NCBI GenBank assembly: GCA_946406115.1
Contig: OX291552.1
Span: forward strand, 8,814,836 to 8,878,835
Length of the DNA stretch: 64,000 nucleotides
Reading direction: 5' to 3'
DNA from: Apoda limacodes
Taxonomy: Eukaryota; Arthropoda; Insecta; Lepidoptera; Limacodidae
Within the stretch, counting starts at the first letter, position 1, and each line of letters opens with the position of its first letter. Shown here one piece after another: positions 52,200-63,596 of this stretch. A program made the translations under genes and the position numbers. The notes below the pieces were generated by a model, which worked only from the letters and a program-made list of their open reading frames with translations, did no database searches and was not told where the DNA came from.

Positions 52200-52490
52200 A
52201 AACTCCTAGATAGTTCGTACTCTTTACTAGTTTAAGTGATCTGTCTACGAATCTAATTCGCTGGGGCCAGTTAATATTCAGACCTTTCATCATCATCATT
52301 ACTGTTCTAGTCGGTGATAAGGTCATTTTATTGTCTTTGCACCATTAGACTATTCGGTCGATTTCTAATTTTCTTTCAAGTACTATCAAGTTCTAATCGG
52401 CTATTTGCTTCGACGATGATGACCTTATCAACGGCGAAAGCAATTTCGTTTGAATTTTCATTCATACATCAAAGACTAAACACAACTGTT
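52200..52490 (-). pseudogene. R1-like RT relic (palm to thumb)
   Basis: The minus strand gives AVDKVIIVEANSRLELDST (a YADD-type motif C with YADD decayed to AVDK), then after a frameshift WCKDNKMTLSPTRTVMMMMK, INWPQRIRFVDRSLKLVKS and YLGV. This spacing is that of R1-clade RTs, but the sequence differs from families A and B. Stops and the altered catalytic motif show it is inactive. Confidence 0.6.
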
Positions 52491-52496
52491 GTACTC

Positions 52497-52735
52497 ATGT
52501 GGTCTCCTTTGTGATTCGAGAGGTTCGAGGTGATCGTACACCATCTGGCTGTAGCTCTCTTTCCTTCTTGCACCTTTAATAGCTTCTAGCTTCTCATCTC
52601 TCCACCTACGCTTCACGTGGCGCAGAGCAGATTCGGCATTGGCTTCGACTGGGTGTGCGCTACGTGTAAGTACGCCCATCCCTATCTTAGTTGAAAAAGA
52701 TCGCTCACAAACCGGACAAGGCCTCTCACCCAGAA
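52497..52735 (-). pseudogene. R2-like N-terminal zinc finger fragment
   Basis: The minus strand reads RPCPVCERSFSTKIGMG, VLTRSAHP, then KRRWRDEKLEAIKGARR. A CX2C...FxTKxGxGV...AHP finger followed by a Myb-like W...E pattern is typical of the DNA-binding N-terminus of R2-clade elements. The first expected zinc-binding His of GVH is Leu here. Only the N-terminus remains; it is joined directly to the RT relic below. Other site-specific LINEs with similar fingers cannot be excluded. Confidence 0.5.
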
Positions 52736-53094
52736 GAGACCGACTAGCAGCGGTGGCCCCGGGCCGAGCGGCAAAGATGGGGTGGACCGATATCCCCGGC
52801 TCCTGTAAAAAGCCGGGGCGACCTAATTCTTTCTCTTAATTAGTGCCAGCAAATAAGTCTCATCCCCGCATGATCGAGGTGCTAGCCCGATCACAAGGGT
52901 TCGCCCATGACAGTCGCAATGGGCCCAACCGAAGTCAGTCATTGAACTTAGGGAATCCGCCGGTACTGGTGACGGCGAAACATATCCAACAGAGCAAGTC
53001 ACACTAGGATTGAGTCTTAATCTCGATCAAATGCTGCGCACACCCCAATTAGGAGAATCCTGGGACAAGCCTGATCCGCGATTGTGCCGTCGAG
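52736..53094. other. GC-rich block, possibly leader of the R2-like fragment
   Basis: Non-coding by inspection. Contains the hairpin CCCCGGCTCCTGTAAAAAGCCGGGG (52,793-52,817; stem CCCCGGCT/AGCCGGGG). Its place upstream of the zinc-finger fragment on the minus strand would suit a 5' UTR. Confidence 0.35.
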
Positions 53095-53440
53095 GGATTG
53101 TGTACAGTTCGGCAGCACATTAACAGATGGAAATACGCATTCGTCTCGGTATTCGTTCTTCAGAGAACCGTAATGGAGAGTGCGTGTTGGAGTTAGTGCA
53201 TATGATAAGTTTTTGCCCTTCAGTGCTTTTAGCACCCTTTTTGGGTGGCGTAAGTGTGGGTCAATTGTTTAGCTGAATTTAAAATAGCAGGAAATAAGGT
53301 AAAAGTCTACGCCGGAACCTTTAACGTGCGCACACGCGTAGTAGCGGTCACTGTTACTCGCATTAGCCGCAGGTAGGCTGTCTCTACGCAGTCTTTCTGA
53401 GTGACCGTACATCTGACATTATGGACAGTATATCACCTGC
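53095..53440 (-). pseudogene. R1-clade fragment F2 (ORF1 tail plus endonuclease piece)
   Basis: Two pieces match the element at 62.7-64 kb: ORF1 knuckle DNA (53,375-53,440, against 63,765-63,830) joined to endonuclease DNA (53,100-53,375, against 63,175-63,390) with the intervening part missing. Several frame breaks. A deleted cousin of B2. Confidence 0.72.
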
Positions 53441-53461
53441 AGTATACCAGTATACCATATG

Positions 53462-54009
53462 CAGGGGAGGGTGCCTTTCACGGTCATGGAATTTGATTTT
53501 GTCGATGAAAATCCGAGTCGGTTTCTAACACCCCATTCAGACACCGCTTGTAGCTTTGTCAGGGCGTGTCGTTCAATTATTGCCCTTGAAGGGGCTCCAT
53601 CTCATTCTGACATCTGCGTAGGCCACCATAGAAACTCAGACTGGTAAAGGCAGTTTCAGTGCGTCATCAAGTAGGAGATTCCACAGGGTTGGACCGTGAC
53701 CCAAGCCTTAGGGGCAGCCCATCGTTGATGGCTTCCACACCACCTAGTTGCAGACAAGTAGACCAGTACGTCTATTTGTAAAGTAGCTGTCGAGGATTCG
53801 GTATATCTTTGGAAAGCATCCGTACTGTTTGGCCTTCATAAGTATCATCGGCAACTAGGCGTTGTCGAAGGCCGCGGCAAATGTCGAACGTGATGAGCTG
53901 GACGTAGGTCTCCAACGAGTTCGATATTTGGTCATTAATAGTATTAAGTGCTGTCGTAGTAAACCTGCCTTCCGTCAAACATGCCAAGAACATGTCATGC
54001 ATCTCGTCA
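53462..54009 (-). pseudogene. A-family RT fragment A5, 3' half
   Basis: Closely follows the A1/A2 RT from MHDMFLACLTEG through ETYVQLITFDI and the CPQGS-like region to the KGKFKRPP area, with small deletions and stops. Its upstream edge, GAGATGCATGAC, continues on the far side of the CR1 insertion. Confidence 0.82.
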
Positions 54010-55553
54010 AAGTCAAAGTCAAAGTCAAAGTCAAAATCAAAATCAAAATGGTTTATTCAAATAAGGATTTTACAATCACTTTTGAATCGTCAAAGTTACA
54101 AAATATTATTTTTTAAACCCTCCCATCTTCCCGCCGGTTCACAATGTTGTTGATTTCTACCGAGAAGAATCCGGCAAGAAACTCGATAGTTACTCTTTTA
54201 AAAACAATAATACAAATAAACTAAAAATACAATTAATGTTTTAAATAAAAAAATTTTAGCCGTACAATTTTATGTTATGTCCATTTTAATTTGGTTTGCC
54301 TATGCATCCTGTAATTGAGCATCATCAGTTCCAATATAATCCTCTGAAATATTGTAGTATGCCTTTTTACAAAGTACTTGCTTGATAAAAGATTAAAATT
54401 TACTTATTGATAGATTTTGAATTTTATTGGGAACTTTGTTGTAAAAGTGTATACATTGCCCCATAAAAGAGTTACTTATTTTGGGTAGACGTGTATCATG
54501 CACCAACAGCTTATTTTTACTTTTAGTATTTACTTTGTGAACGTCACTTTTCTTGCTGAAATTATTGATATTTTTATGTACATATAAAAGATTTTCATAT
54601 ATGTACTGCGACACTAAAGTTAAAATTTTTACTTCCCTAAACCTATCCCTGAGAGATATCCTAGATCCTAATTTATATATAGCACGAATTGCCTTTTTTT
54701 GTAACAAAAATATTGTATTTACATCAGCAGCGCTATGGAAATCAACTATGGAAATAGCTAAAATATACTAATTTTGCAGTGTCGACATCGGTCAATTGTC
54801 TTATTTTCTTGATCGCATACACAGCAAAGCTAAGTTTTTTGGCTAGGTTATGAATATGAGGACCCCATTGAAGTTTGGAGTCCAGCGTTATGCCAAGAAA
54901 GACTGTTGAATCAACAAGTTCTAATTGCTCGCCATTAATATTAATACATGTCTGTCTCTGACTAACATTTGGTAATGTAAATTTAACACATTTGGTTTTT
55001 TTTTCATTAAAGTAACAAATTATTAGCGTTAAACCAATTTACAATTTTAGAAAGGGAATTATTTAATTAATTATAATATGTCTGTCGTCTCTTAACTTTA
55101 AAAAGCAAAGAGGTGTCATCAGCAAATAAGACAATGTCATGGTTTTTTACATGATATGGGAGATCATTAATGTAAATAAGAAATAGAAAAGGACCTAAAA
55201 TTAAGCCCTGAGGGACTCCCATAGTGACTGCTGATCCCGGAGATCTTTCACCGTTGACATCTATTTTCTGTACTCTCCTACTCGTATAGGATGTCAAAAG
55301 GTCGAGAGCTTTGCCTCTAATACCATAGTGATGTAGCTTCCTGATGAGATTTTCATGCCTTAGATAAATCACAAAACACTCCAAGGGCGTCATGCGAATC
55401 CTCCCAGGCGTTATATATATTTTTTAATAGTGCCACTCCTGCATCGGTTGTGGAACGGCCTTTCATTAAGCCAAACTGTTTACTACTAAGTAGCTCATTA
55501 ATACAGAAATGGCTTAACATTTGACAAAGTATGATTTTTCCAAAAACCTTTTT
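54010..55553 (-). mobile_element. CR1-type LINE inserted into A5
   Basis: Minus-strand element ending in (TTTGAC)n at 54,010-54,046, with the same 3' UTR as 13,959-14,456. It is 5'-truncated near the start of the RT. The flanks rejoin the A-family sequence, with TGACGA on both sides as a likely 6-bp target duplication (partly shared with the TTTGAC tail). Confidence 0.87.
54393..55553 (-). pseudogene. CR1-type RT remnant
   Basis: Upstream frames give SSKQFGLMKGRSTTDAGVAL and KNIYNAWEDSHDAL. The open part 55,067-55,393 has LRHENLIRKLHHYGIRGKAL, VPQGLILGPFLFLIYINDLP and the catalytic FADDTSLLF. The C-terminal frame (54,393-54,707) ends around MGQCIHFYNKVPNKIQNLS. This is the CR1 branch rather than R1 (FADD rather than YADD with W-rich context). 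Frameshifts and a stop after RRQTYYN break it. Confidence 0.85.
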
Positions 55554-55740
55554 TCGTCACCTGGCGACTTCCAAGCATGCTTGGAATTGGCATGTTTTAG
55601 CTGTAAACCCATCTACGCCCGGGGCTGTGTTCGTGAGATCAGCGATAATCCTGCCGACTTCGTCGCGGCTTGCAGCCGGGAGTTGGTCGAGGTGGCATCA
55701 GACACATCAGACGCCTAGACACCTTGCCGAATGGCAGTTA
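55554..55740 (-). pseudogene. A-family fragment A5, 5' part
   Basis: SRDEVGRIIA followed by NTAPG and DGFTAK-like DNA and CATGCTTGGAAGTCGCCAGG match A2 around 9,590-9,700. Small indels break the frame. It joins A5 at 54,009 once the CR1 is removed. Confidence 0.8.
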
Positions 55741-57372
55741 TGGCGGCTATTTCGCCAATGTAAATAGTATGCCGACCGAAAGACCCTGCCTGGTCCACTA
55801 CAACTCTCCCAGGACCTTGCAGTGATCGACGGCCGCAATCGAGCCGCTGTCAGTTGTAATATACGGCGGGCGCTTGAACCTGCCCTTGACTGTCATGGTG
55901 CGTGACCTATTGGCTGTAAATTTCAGTTTGTTTCTTTTACCCCACTGAGTCAGTTCGTTCATGACAGCCATGGCCTTGCGCTTAATGTCCGCCCGTGAGG
56001 ACGCCTCAATTGCGACCGTCAAATCATCTGCGTATGCCACCATGCTGACACCCGCGGGCATCGGCAGCTTCAGGGCATCATCAAGTAGGATGTTCCATAA
56101 TGTGGGTCCGAGCAGGGATCCCTGGGGACAGCCCATCGTCGCAACCTTCCACACCACCCGACGATCGGCGAAGAAGCCTGTACGGCGTCGCAAGAAGTAG
56201 CCCACTTATATACGGTATATATTTGGCGGGCATCCACTTTGCTTCACCTTTAGCAAAATCATCGGCCACCAGGCATTATCGAAGGCCCCGGCGATGTCAA
56301 GAAAGATCAACTGCACATATTTCTCTAATGAATCGCTTCAATCAGCTTTATCGCGTTTAGTGCAGTTTAGAGTACACAAAATGATAAGCCGCTCCAGTAT
56401 TTTGCCTAGAACAGAGAGCAAAGTGAGCGGCCTATACGCTTTCGGGTCCGTCAGCGGTTGGTCGTTACCCTTTGGCAGAAAAACTAGCGTTCCCGTTTTC
56501 CATATGTCCGGAAACACGCCTTCCGACAGGCACGCGCAGAACATGAAGTGCATTTCTGCACCAGCAACTTTCCATGCATGCCTGATAATTCTGGCAGTGA
56601 GTCCGTCCATACCCGGAGCGGTATTTGGCAAGGAACCTATGATCTTTTACAAGTCTTCACGACTGGGTAATGTCGAATCTTTGCCTTGTGCACGCAACTG
56701 CGAGTCTGACTTTCCGATGATAAATAGTATCCTGCTGGGGGTCGTCATCTGGGCAGAGTGCGTTCAGCAGACCAGTCATTGAAACCGCTATATCTGTAGA
56801 GTGTTCACCTATAAGCTGGACTCCGTTAATGACGTTCCGAGGTGGACGTAAACGGCCGCTAGCAGCCTGATACGCCTGGCCCCATGGATCGTCATTACCG
56901 GATTCTGTTATTTTCCGGTAATATAGTAGCTTCGTGTCCTTCATAGTCTGCTTGTATTCCTGCCGTATTTGCTGAACTTGTCTAGATGAGGCGTCCACCA
57001 CTCATATCCTGCGAATTCCTTCTCCTTTCGCTGGCCCAAGCAATCGAATGCAGTATGTGACAGAATATTTGTGAATTGCTCACAGATGGCGCTGGCTGTG
57101 TTCCTATTGTTGAGTCTGCCCACACGGGCGTGCAGAACGGAACAGAACCGGGTCCATTCCGCTCCTTTCTCGCGGAATTGTACGCTGTCGCCACTAACAT
57201 TTGGCAACTACCCCGAGTTGACAAAGTAAGATCAATGTTGGATGACCCGTTTGGTCCAGAGAAAGTAGGCGGTTGGTCACTTGCGTTGTGGATCATTACG
57301 GTTTGCAATAAAACTTTCCATATGGAGTCGCCTGTAATCCGTGTCCGCCCCTCTGCTCAAATCTCTCAATCC
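55741..57372 (-). pseudogene. R1-clade element G (endonuclease-RT, several breaks)
   Basis: In order: RGADTDYRRLHMESFIANRN and SGPNGSSNIDLTLSTRG (endonuclease), a deletion removing the SDH motif, VQFREKGAEWTRFCSVLHAR, YEWWTPHLDKF, SGNDDPWGQAYQ, PNTAPGMDGLTARIIRHAWK, LPKGNDQPLTDPKAYRPLTL, FDNAWW, MGCPQGSLLGPTLWN, YADD (near 56,030) and NRSRTMTVKGRFKRPP. It ends near VVVDQAGSFGRH without a C-terminal zinc motif. Frameshifts near 57,300, 57,150, 57,000, 56,650 and 56,340 and a stop near 56,206 make it inactive. Related to A but clearly a separate family. Confidence 0.85.
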
Positions 57373-58446
57373 GTCTATTCCAGGGCTGTTGTTAGGGAGA
57401 AAGCCAATGATTCTATCGAGGGTTCCTACGTCCACTGCTGTTGTTAGCAAGCCGGATGGGAGCAGGCATGCCGCTGTCCTCACTTGTGTGTGGTAATCAG
57501 TCTCCCTCACTCTGCTGTCATCCGGTAGTAGGGCACTGAGCATTTTGTCTATGGCCTCCTGGGTGGTGGTCGCGGTTTCGCCGTTGAATTTGATGGCGCT
57601 GATAACGTTTGGCGGTAGTCTCGTGCGCGTCGTGGTTTCTTTATATTCCAGTCCCCAGGGGACGTAATTACCCATATCGGCCAGTTTTTGGAAATGGTCT
57701 GTCTGTGCTTGTTCGACAGCTTTCCTGTATTTGGCTCTCGCCCTGTGCCATTCCTCTTTCACTATTTCCACTTCCTGCCCTTGCTTTTAACGTTCCCTCT
57801 GCCATTTACGCCTCATTTTTCAATTCTCCCTGCGTAGTTGGTCCAGTCTGTCGCTCCACCATACATGCTTTTTGTCCTTTTTTTGTTTTCGGACTCCCGG
57901 GCACTCACTCGCTGTCCTTACAAGTATATCGGTAAGTTTTTCCGCATATACATTCGCATTCTTCCTATCATCCAGTCTTCCCATACCTTGCTGTACGGTT
58001 AGGTGAAAACCTTCCCAGTCGATCCCGCGGTCTCTGAAACGCACTGCCAGTTCGGGTTCGGTTCCAGGTCTACTTTGCTCGGACTGACTCGTCCTGTTCA
58101 GGTCCACAGTAAAGACAATCATTTGATGGTCGCTGCTGCTTGCCCCTTCTATTACTTGCCAGTTTTTAATGGGACAGTTTTGGGTCGCCAGAGTGACGTC
58201 TATGTTGGAGTGTCCGTTTGGTCCGTAAAACGTGTACGGCTGTCCTGCTTGGTTCACAACATCCAAGTTGTGCCCCATTACAAACCCTTCCACGAGAGTG
58301 TTCCTTGCAGAGGCTTCGTGTCCCCTTTCTGTGTAGTGGCGCTCCTCAGAGTGCCACATGGGGGAATGTGTATTAGTGTCGATGCACAGGATGACCCGTT
58401 CTCCCTTGATTTTTTCCAGAACCCTGTCCAGGTGGTGCAGGTGCGG
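57366..58446 (-). pseudogene. R1-clade element E (endonuclease to RT start)
   Basis: Starts at the A4 boundary with HLHHLDRVLEKIKGERVILC, keeps IDTNTHSPMW, GPNGHSNIDVTLAT and SSDHQMIVF (endonuclease catalytic and binding motifs), then KHVWWSDRLDQLRRE. After a frameshift near 57,800 follow YVPWGLEYKETTTRTRLPP and FLPNNSPGIDGL, where it stops abruptly in the RT entry and element G begins. Its first third is also missing. Confidence 0.83.
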
Positions 58447-59138
58447 TTAGGGACATCCCTCCACCACCCATGGTCCTTCCCACCTTTTGGCATAACGGAC
58501 CGAATCTCGGGAGATTGACGTGGTACTTGCTCAGGGCTCTTTCCCACATTCACTATTCTTGACTCCCTACAAATAATCTTTATTTCCGTCTCATTCTCTT
58601 TTTCACTTCTCCCCAACTGGGGCGTGAGCAGATACAGTACTTCGGCTTCTCCAGGCTGGGCTACTAATGTTATCCGACAGTGTAAAGCTCCCTCCGCTCG
58701 TGCCATGCGTGCGCGAAGGTCTTCAGCAGTTTAAAATTGCAGTCGTTTGCCACAAGGTCCGTGTGATATATGGGGCCGATGGCCTCCCTATTCAACTTGG
58801 CAAACATTGCGGTGCACTCCTCTTCGTAAAGCACGCACTCCCACAACACGTGGTCTCGCGATTCGATGGGGGGCTCCGCAGGGGCAGATTGTGACTCACT
58901 GAGGGTTATACGGTGTAGACGTCCATTAAAACAGCCATGACCGGTGAGCAGCAGTGAGACAACATAATCCGGCTCAAGCCAGTGCGACTTCAGTCGGTCG
59001 GCAATACTTGGTAGGAAGCTGAAAAGCTCCCTTCCGTCTTCGCTGGCTTCTCATCTCTCATGCCATTGGGAAACAACAACTGGGCGCTCTGACCGCGCGT
59101 TTCAAATTTCTGCGCTCCTTGTTGGTCAGCCCTGTACG
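58447..59138 (-). mobile_element. R1-clade fragment A4 (3' end of A family)
   Basis: Matches A3 and the 3' part of A2 through the C-terminal zinc region (EAPIESRDHVLWEC-like) and the A-type 3' UTR, with frameshifts. The 3' end is GGATGTCCCTAACCGCA rather than TGTCCCCCTAGACT. The 5' edge joins element D without an evident target repeat. Confidence 0.8.
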
Positions 59139-59140
59139 TC

Positions 59141-60695
59141 TCATAATCGGGTTGAACCCAGTCCGCTTTTAGGCGCATCCGTACGTCCGGGAAGAAACGG
59201 AACAGCTCTCTCCCGTTGCTCGACCGCGACCATCTCTCCTGCCATGGTGTCTGCCCATATGCCCCGCCGTTTCACGCCCATCTCCGCCTTAGTGGCGCAG
59301 TTTTTTGTAGCTATTGTTCTGCATGCCTTCTTCAATTCAAGATCTGCCGGAAGCACTCCCGTCAGAACGGGGAGGACGTCAGTGCTCGTGGACCTGTAGG
59401 CCTTAGTAAGCAGGACCAATGCTGGTCTCTGTCCGCGAAGGAGCGCGCTACGAACCACATGAACAGCGACGCGCTCCGACCAACATGCCAAAACCAAAAG
59501 GCCCACCCGGCGTCCGCTGAAGTAATCCGCCAACATACGGTATATGTTTGGCAGAAAACCCCCCTGTTTTGCCTTGAGCAAGATCATGGGACACCACGCG
59601 TTGTCGAAGGCACCCGATATGTCCAGAAGGATAAGGTGCACGTATCATCCTTCTATACTTTGCTCTGGTTTCATGAAACTCCTTCCTTGCTTCCACTTCT
59701 GCACTTCCTCCAGATTTTCGGGTTCTCTACCATATTCATATCTTCTTACACTGTTCTTTTCGCATTGCATCTAATGCCGGCGTCCACCATTCATAACCTT
59801 TATTTCTCGTTTCCCTTTTCATACCAATCGTCTCTTGCGCTGCTCGTATACTAACGTCCGTAAACTTTATGCTCAGTGTGGACGCAGGCCTGTCCATTCT
59901 TAGGTTACCCATTCGTTCATGTATAGTCGATTCGAAGCGGTCCCAGTCAACCCCGCGGTCCCGAAAGGCCACAGGATCTCCGACCGGCTCAGCGCGTGGC
60001 GAGTGCGAGCGATTGTGTACCGTGTCTGCAGTGTACATAAAAATGCGGTGATCGCTTGTGCTGATATCACTGTGCACTGTCCAGTCTGTTCTATGAATGC
60101 CACGCGTTGACAGTGTGAGGTCTACGTTGGACTCACCATTCGGGCCACAGAACGTAGACGGTTGGTTCTCCCTGTTTTGGATTTTTAGCCTTCTGCTGAG
60201 AATAAAATCCTCCATTCTGTTTCTCCGGTGGGTCGTGTCGGGTCCTCTGTCGGTGTACTGACGTGGGGTGCAGTACCACATCGGGGAGTGGGCATTGCTG
60301 TCCAAGCCTATTAGCACTTGCTTCCCCTTCAGTACATCCATAACGCGACTTAAGTGCTGTAGATGAATGTCTATGTCGTGGCAGTATTTAAAGTATGCCG
60401 AGATTATATACAGGTCGGATTGGCCGTACTCAAGGTAACAGCATACGCAGTATGCGTTACTGAGGTCCTGGAGCACAGCGCAGCGTACATTCGAATTGAA
60501 TAGATAAATTCCCGCCTTTGCCCTTTCCCCACACTGGATAATCGTTATCCTTTCGCCAACGGTTGGTACAAAGCAGTTCTGCTCTTGAACCAAGGCGATG
60601 TCCAGGTCCAGGTCTTTGGCTATGGCGGGAAGCTCTTTGGTGGCTTGTGCTGCACTGGCGAGGTTTATTTGACCAATTATAAGGCTTTTAGCCAT
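59141..60695 (-). pseudogene. ORF2 of D: intact endonuclease, RT without YADD
   Basis: The ATG at 60,695 starts MAKSLIIGQINLASAAQATK. The endonuclease is complete over ~240 codons: LVQEQNC, YIISAYFKY, IGLDSNAHSPMW, GPNGESNVDLTLSTRG and STSDHRIFMYTAD. The linker ends GYEWWTPALDAMRKEQCKK, then a frame break near 59,730. A deletion jumps from RAKYRRMI to HLILLDISGAFDNAWCPMIL (motif A), and a second from YFSGRRVGLLV to HVVRSALLRGQRPALVLL. Motif B and YADD are therefore gone. The protein could at most be an endonuclease. Confidence 0.85.
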
Positions 60696-60916
60696 TATTA
60701 GTCATATAAACGCAGCGTTGTTCCGCGTAGATATGCGCCGGACATGACGTATCCATGGTGTTGTGCGTGTGGGCATCCTTTTTCTCAAATCTTTTGCACG
60801 TCGCGCAGCAAGTTGTATCGGATTTGCAGGCATCTCTGCGGTGGACCTTTTCGCCGCACCTGCTGCAGGTTGCTTCCGCTGCCCGACAGAACTTCTCAGG
60901 GTGGCCGTAAAGTTAC
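60688..60916 (-). pseudogene. ORF1 C-terminus of D
   Basis: A short frame open from the B2 boundary reads LYGHPEKFC, CSRCGEKVHRRDAC, CCATCKRFEKKD, then SCPAHIYAEQRC and MTNNG before TAA (60,688-60,690). It is the tail of an R1-type ORF1 with two and a half knuckles. It overlaps the ORF2 start by 8 bases. Confidence 0.82.
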
Positions 60917-61012
60917 AGTTAGGGACAATTTGGCCCGCCACCAACCCATAGCCTTGCCCACCCACGTATGGGTGATAAAGACTTAAAAACGTTCACGTAT
61001 CATAATGAAACG

Positions 61013-61033
61013 GTCGCTACCTACGATCTAGCG
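61013..61033 (+). other. 28S-target look-alike in the B2 3' UTR
   Basis: GTCGCTACCTACGATCTAG plus CG matches canonical 28S at the R1 site at about 18 of 21 positions and aligns with the 20/21 match at 5,354-5,374 in B1. Confidence 0.5.
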
Positions 61034-61119
61034 GTCCAGCCCTCATTTGGCACAGACATTCACACACAAACCCTTGATCGCCGTCGTCCTTCAGCTAGTC
61101 CCATGTTCTGTTCTTTGTT

Positions 61120-63596
61120 CTATTCTCCCTCCAGCACTCTCTTTTTGTGCCAGGCAACGGCGAAACGCCTTAGTGCCCGGAAACCTTCCGTGGCGCTTAC
61201 CAGGCCCGCGTAGCCAACCGGCCCGTGTCTGTCCAGTGTAACAGCACCCAGCATAGCCTTTCTTTCTTCCTCGTACAAGGGGCACTCCCACAAATCATGA
61301 TCTCGTGTTTCAACTTCTGCTCCACATTGGCAGTCCTTTCTTTCTATCAGTCTCATGTCATTCAATCTTTTCCTAAAACATCCGTGACCTGTCAGAATTT
61401 GTGACACCACGTAATCAGGTTCAACATAGTCCCCTTTCAGTCCCTCCCTGACATCTGGAAAGAAGGCAAACAGCTCTCTACCCTTGAGCCCACTTACCCA
61501 CCGTTCCTGCCAGTCATTTATTACCTTCTCATTAATCGTTCTGTTCCTTGCATTTCTTTCGCTATTGTTTATTCCGTCCGTTTCCACAGTCCTACTGCCA
61601 GCTCGAACAACCAGGGCAGGTCTTTGCGCTCTTATCAGCGCGCTACGAACCACGTGCAAATGGGCCCGCTGCATACGTGATCGTTGGGACAAATGTGCCC
61701 CTGTAGATCAGCTTAAGGGCCCTGTATTTGACTCCCCAAGATGTCGTTGATACCCTGGAGACCTTCCCAAAACACTTAGAGGCTCTTTCTCCCATCGACC
61801 TCGCGTGCAGTCCGAACGACTGGCGCGAATGCACCGTGACTCCCAGTAGCCTCGCGCTTGTGACGCTGGCGACAGACCTACCCTCCAGTCTGACGATCGG
61901 TGCCCTTTTAAAGGTCCCTTTAATGGACATGGTACATGTCTTGCTGGGAGAGAAGCCTAATTTGTTTCTCTCCCCCCAAGCCGCCACCAAATCCATTACG
62001 GTTTGTGCCTTTTGTTTTATCTACAGCCCGGAGTCGGCCTCTATCTTCGTCCGCGTAAGCCACCAGTGTACAGCCCTTCGGTGTCGGTAGCCGGAGTAGG
62101 TCGTCCATGAGTATGTTCCACAGTGTCGGTCCCAGCACTGATCCCTGCGGACACCCCATTATGGATACCTTTTATCCAACCTGGTTTCCCACAAATCGGC
62201 CCACCCTGCGATCCATAAAGTAGTTCCTAAGAATACGATATAGATACGCAGGGCAGCCAGCCTTCTTGGTCTTCACCAAAATTATGGGCCACCAGGCGTT
62301 ATCGAAGGCCCCCGAAAAGTCCAGAAGGACCAGCTGCACATACTTGCTGGTCGTGGTTCTGGATGTGTTCAGCACTGAGCTGATCGCTGATGTCGTTGAC
62401 CGACCTCGCGTAAACCCGTGCTGACAGTCTGACTGTTTACCTGTCGCGCTACTCAGTCTAAGTGCTATAATCCGTTCTAATATCTTCCCAAATACTGACA
62501 GCAGTGTTAAGGGTCTATAGGCTTTTGGATCCCAGATTGGTTTGTCGTTACCTTTCGGTAGTACGACCAGTTGTCCAGCCTTCCAAATCTCTGGAAAAGT
62601 ACCTTCTTCTATGCATTTCTCGTACATCATACACACTTCCTTTCTTGCAACTTTCCAAACTTCCTTTATTATTCTTGCCGTAATTCCATCTATTCCTAGA
62701 CTATTGTTCGGTAAGGAGCCTATAATTAGCCTTCCATTTTCTCATGGATCTCATGCGCAGCGCGTGACACTTCGTCACATAGTCTTGTAGCATACGCATC
62801 AGCACTCCGTTCATCTTTCATGACTCCCATACTTTGCTGTACCACCGTTGCAAATCCAGTCCAGTCAGCCCCACGTGTCCTGTAGCGTACTGGACCGACT
62901 GGGTTCCCTGTGTTTTCTGTCTCCTCTTGGCTTTTTGTGATGCTGAATGTGATCAGCTGGTGGTCGCTGCAGCTCACTCCTTCGTGCACTCTCCAGTGAC
63001 ACAATCTGGTGCCTCTTGTGGTCAATGTAACGTCTATGTTTGACACTCCGCTAGGCCCACTGTATGTATAAGGTTGGTCTTGGTTGTTTTCAATGTATAG
63101 TCCGTGGCTCTGTATGAAGCATTCCATAGCGGAGCGTCTTTCTGTGGTCTCGTTACCTCTTTCAATATAATGTCGTTCTTCAGAGAACCATAATGGAGAG
63201 TGCGTGTTGGAGTCAGTGCATATTTCGACTCTTCGGCCCTTCAGCGCGATCAGCACTCTGTCCAGGTGGTGTAGGTGTGGGTCAATTGTCTGGTTGAATT
63301 TAAAATAGCAGGATATGATATAAACGTCTACGCCGGAACCTGTAACGTGTGCACACGCGCAGTAGCGGTTACTCAGTTTCGGCAGTAGTGTGCTATCAAA
63401 AATTCCAGTTGTGTATATGCCTGCCAGGGCCCCGCGGTGTGCCTGAATAAGCGGGATCTCTGTCCTTGCGTGTAGTTCCTGTATGGCCACGATGTGTATG
63501 CCCATCCCGTCCATCATCCGTGGCCATGCATGATCCTTGTAGGTTAAGTTGACCCAGAGTTACGGTGGGCCTCCTCTTGTTAGCCGCGTTAACCAT
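61120..63596 (-). pseudogene. ORF2 of B2 (endonuclease, deleted linker, RT)
   Basis: The ATG at 63,596 starts MVNAANKRRPTVTLGQLNLQ and overlaps the ORF1 stop (ATGGTTAA). A frameshift near 63,530 moves to VAIQELHARTEIPL, DVYIISCYFKF, CTDSNTHSPLW, SNIDVTLTTRG and CSDHQLITF. After HEIHEKMEG (62,735) the frame is followed at once by SLPNNSLGIDG and the RT: WKAGQLVVLPKGNDKPIWD, FDNAWWPI, MGCPQGSVLGPTLWN, and YADED at the YADD position, caused by local change near 62,050. The tail has AWGERNKLGFSPSK, AQRPALV and a C-terminal CQCGAEVETRDHDLWEC. Dead through shifts and the altered motif C. Confidence 0.83.

Larger units (their letters stand above)
59139..60918 (-). mobile_element. R1-clade element D (internally deleted)
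   Basis: Begins in the ORF1 knuckles right after the TGTCCCTAACTGTA that closes B2, has a complete endonuclease, then two deletions in the RT. It ends where A4 begins. Head-to-tail order with B2 repeats the arrangement seen in the left block. Confidence 0.83.
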
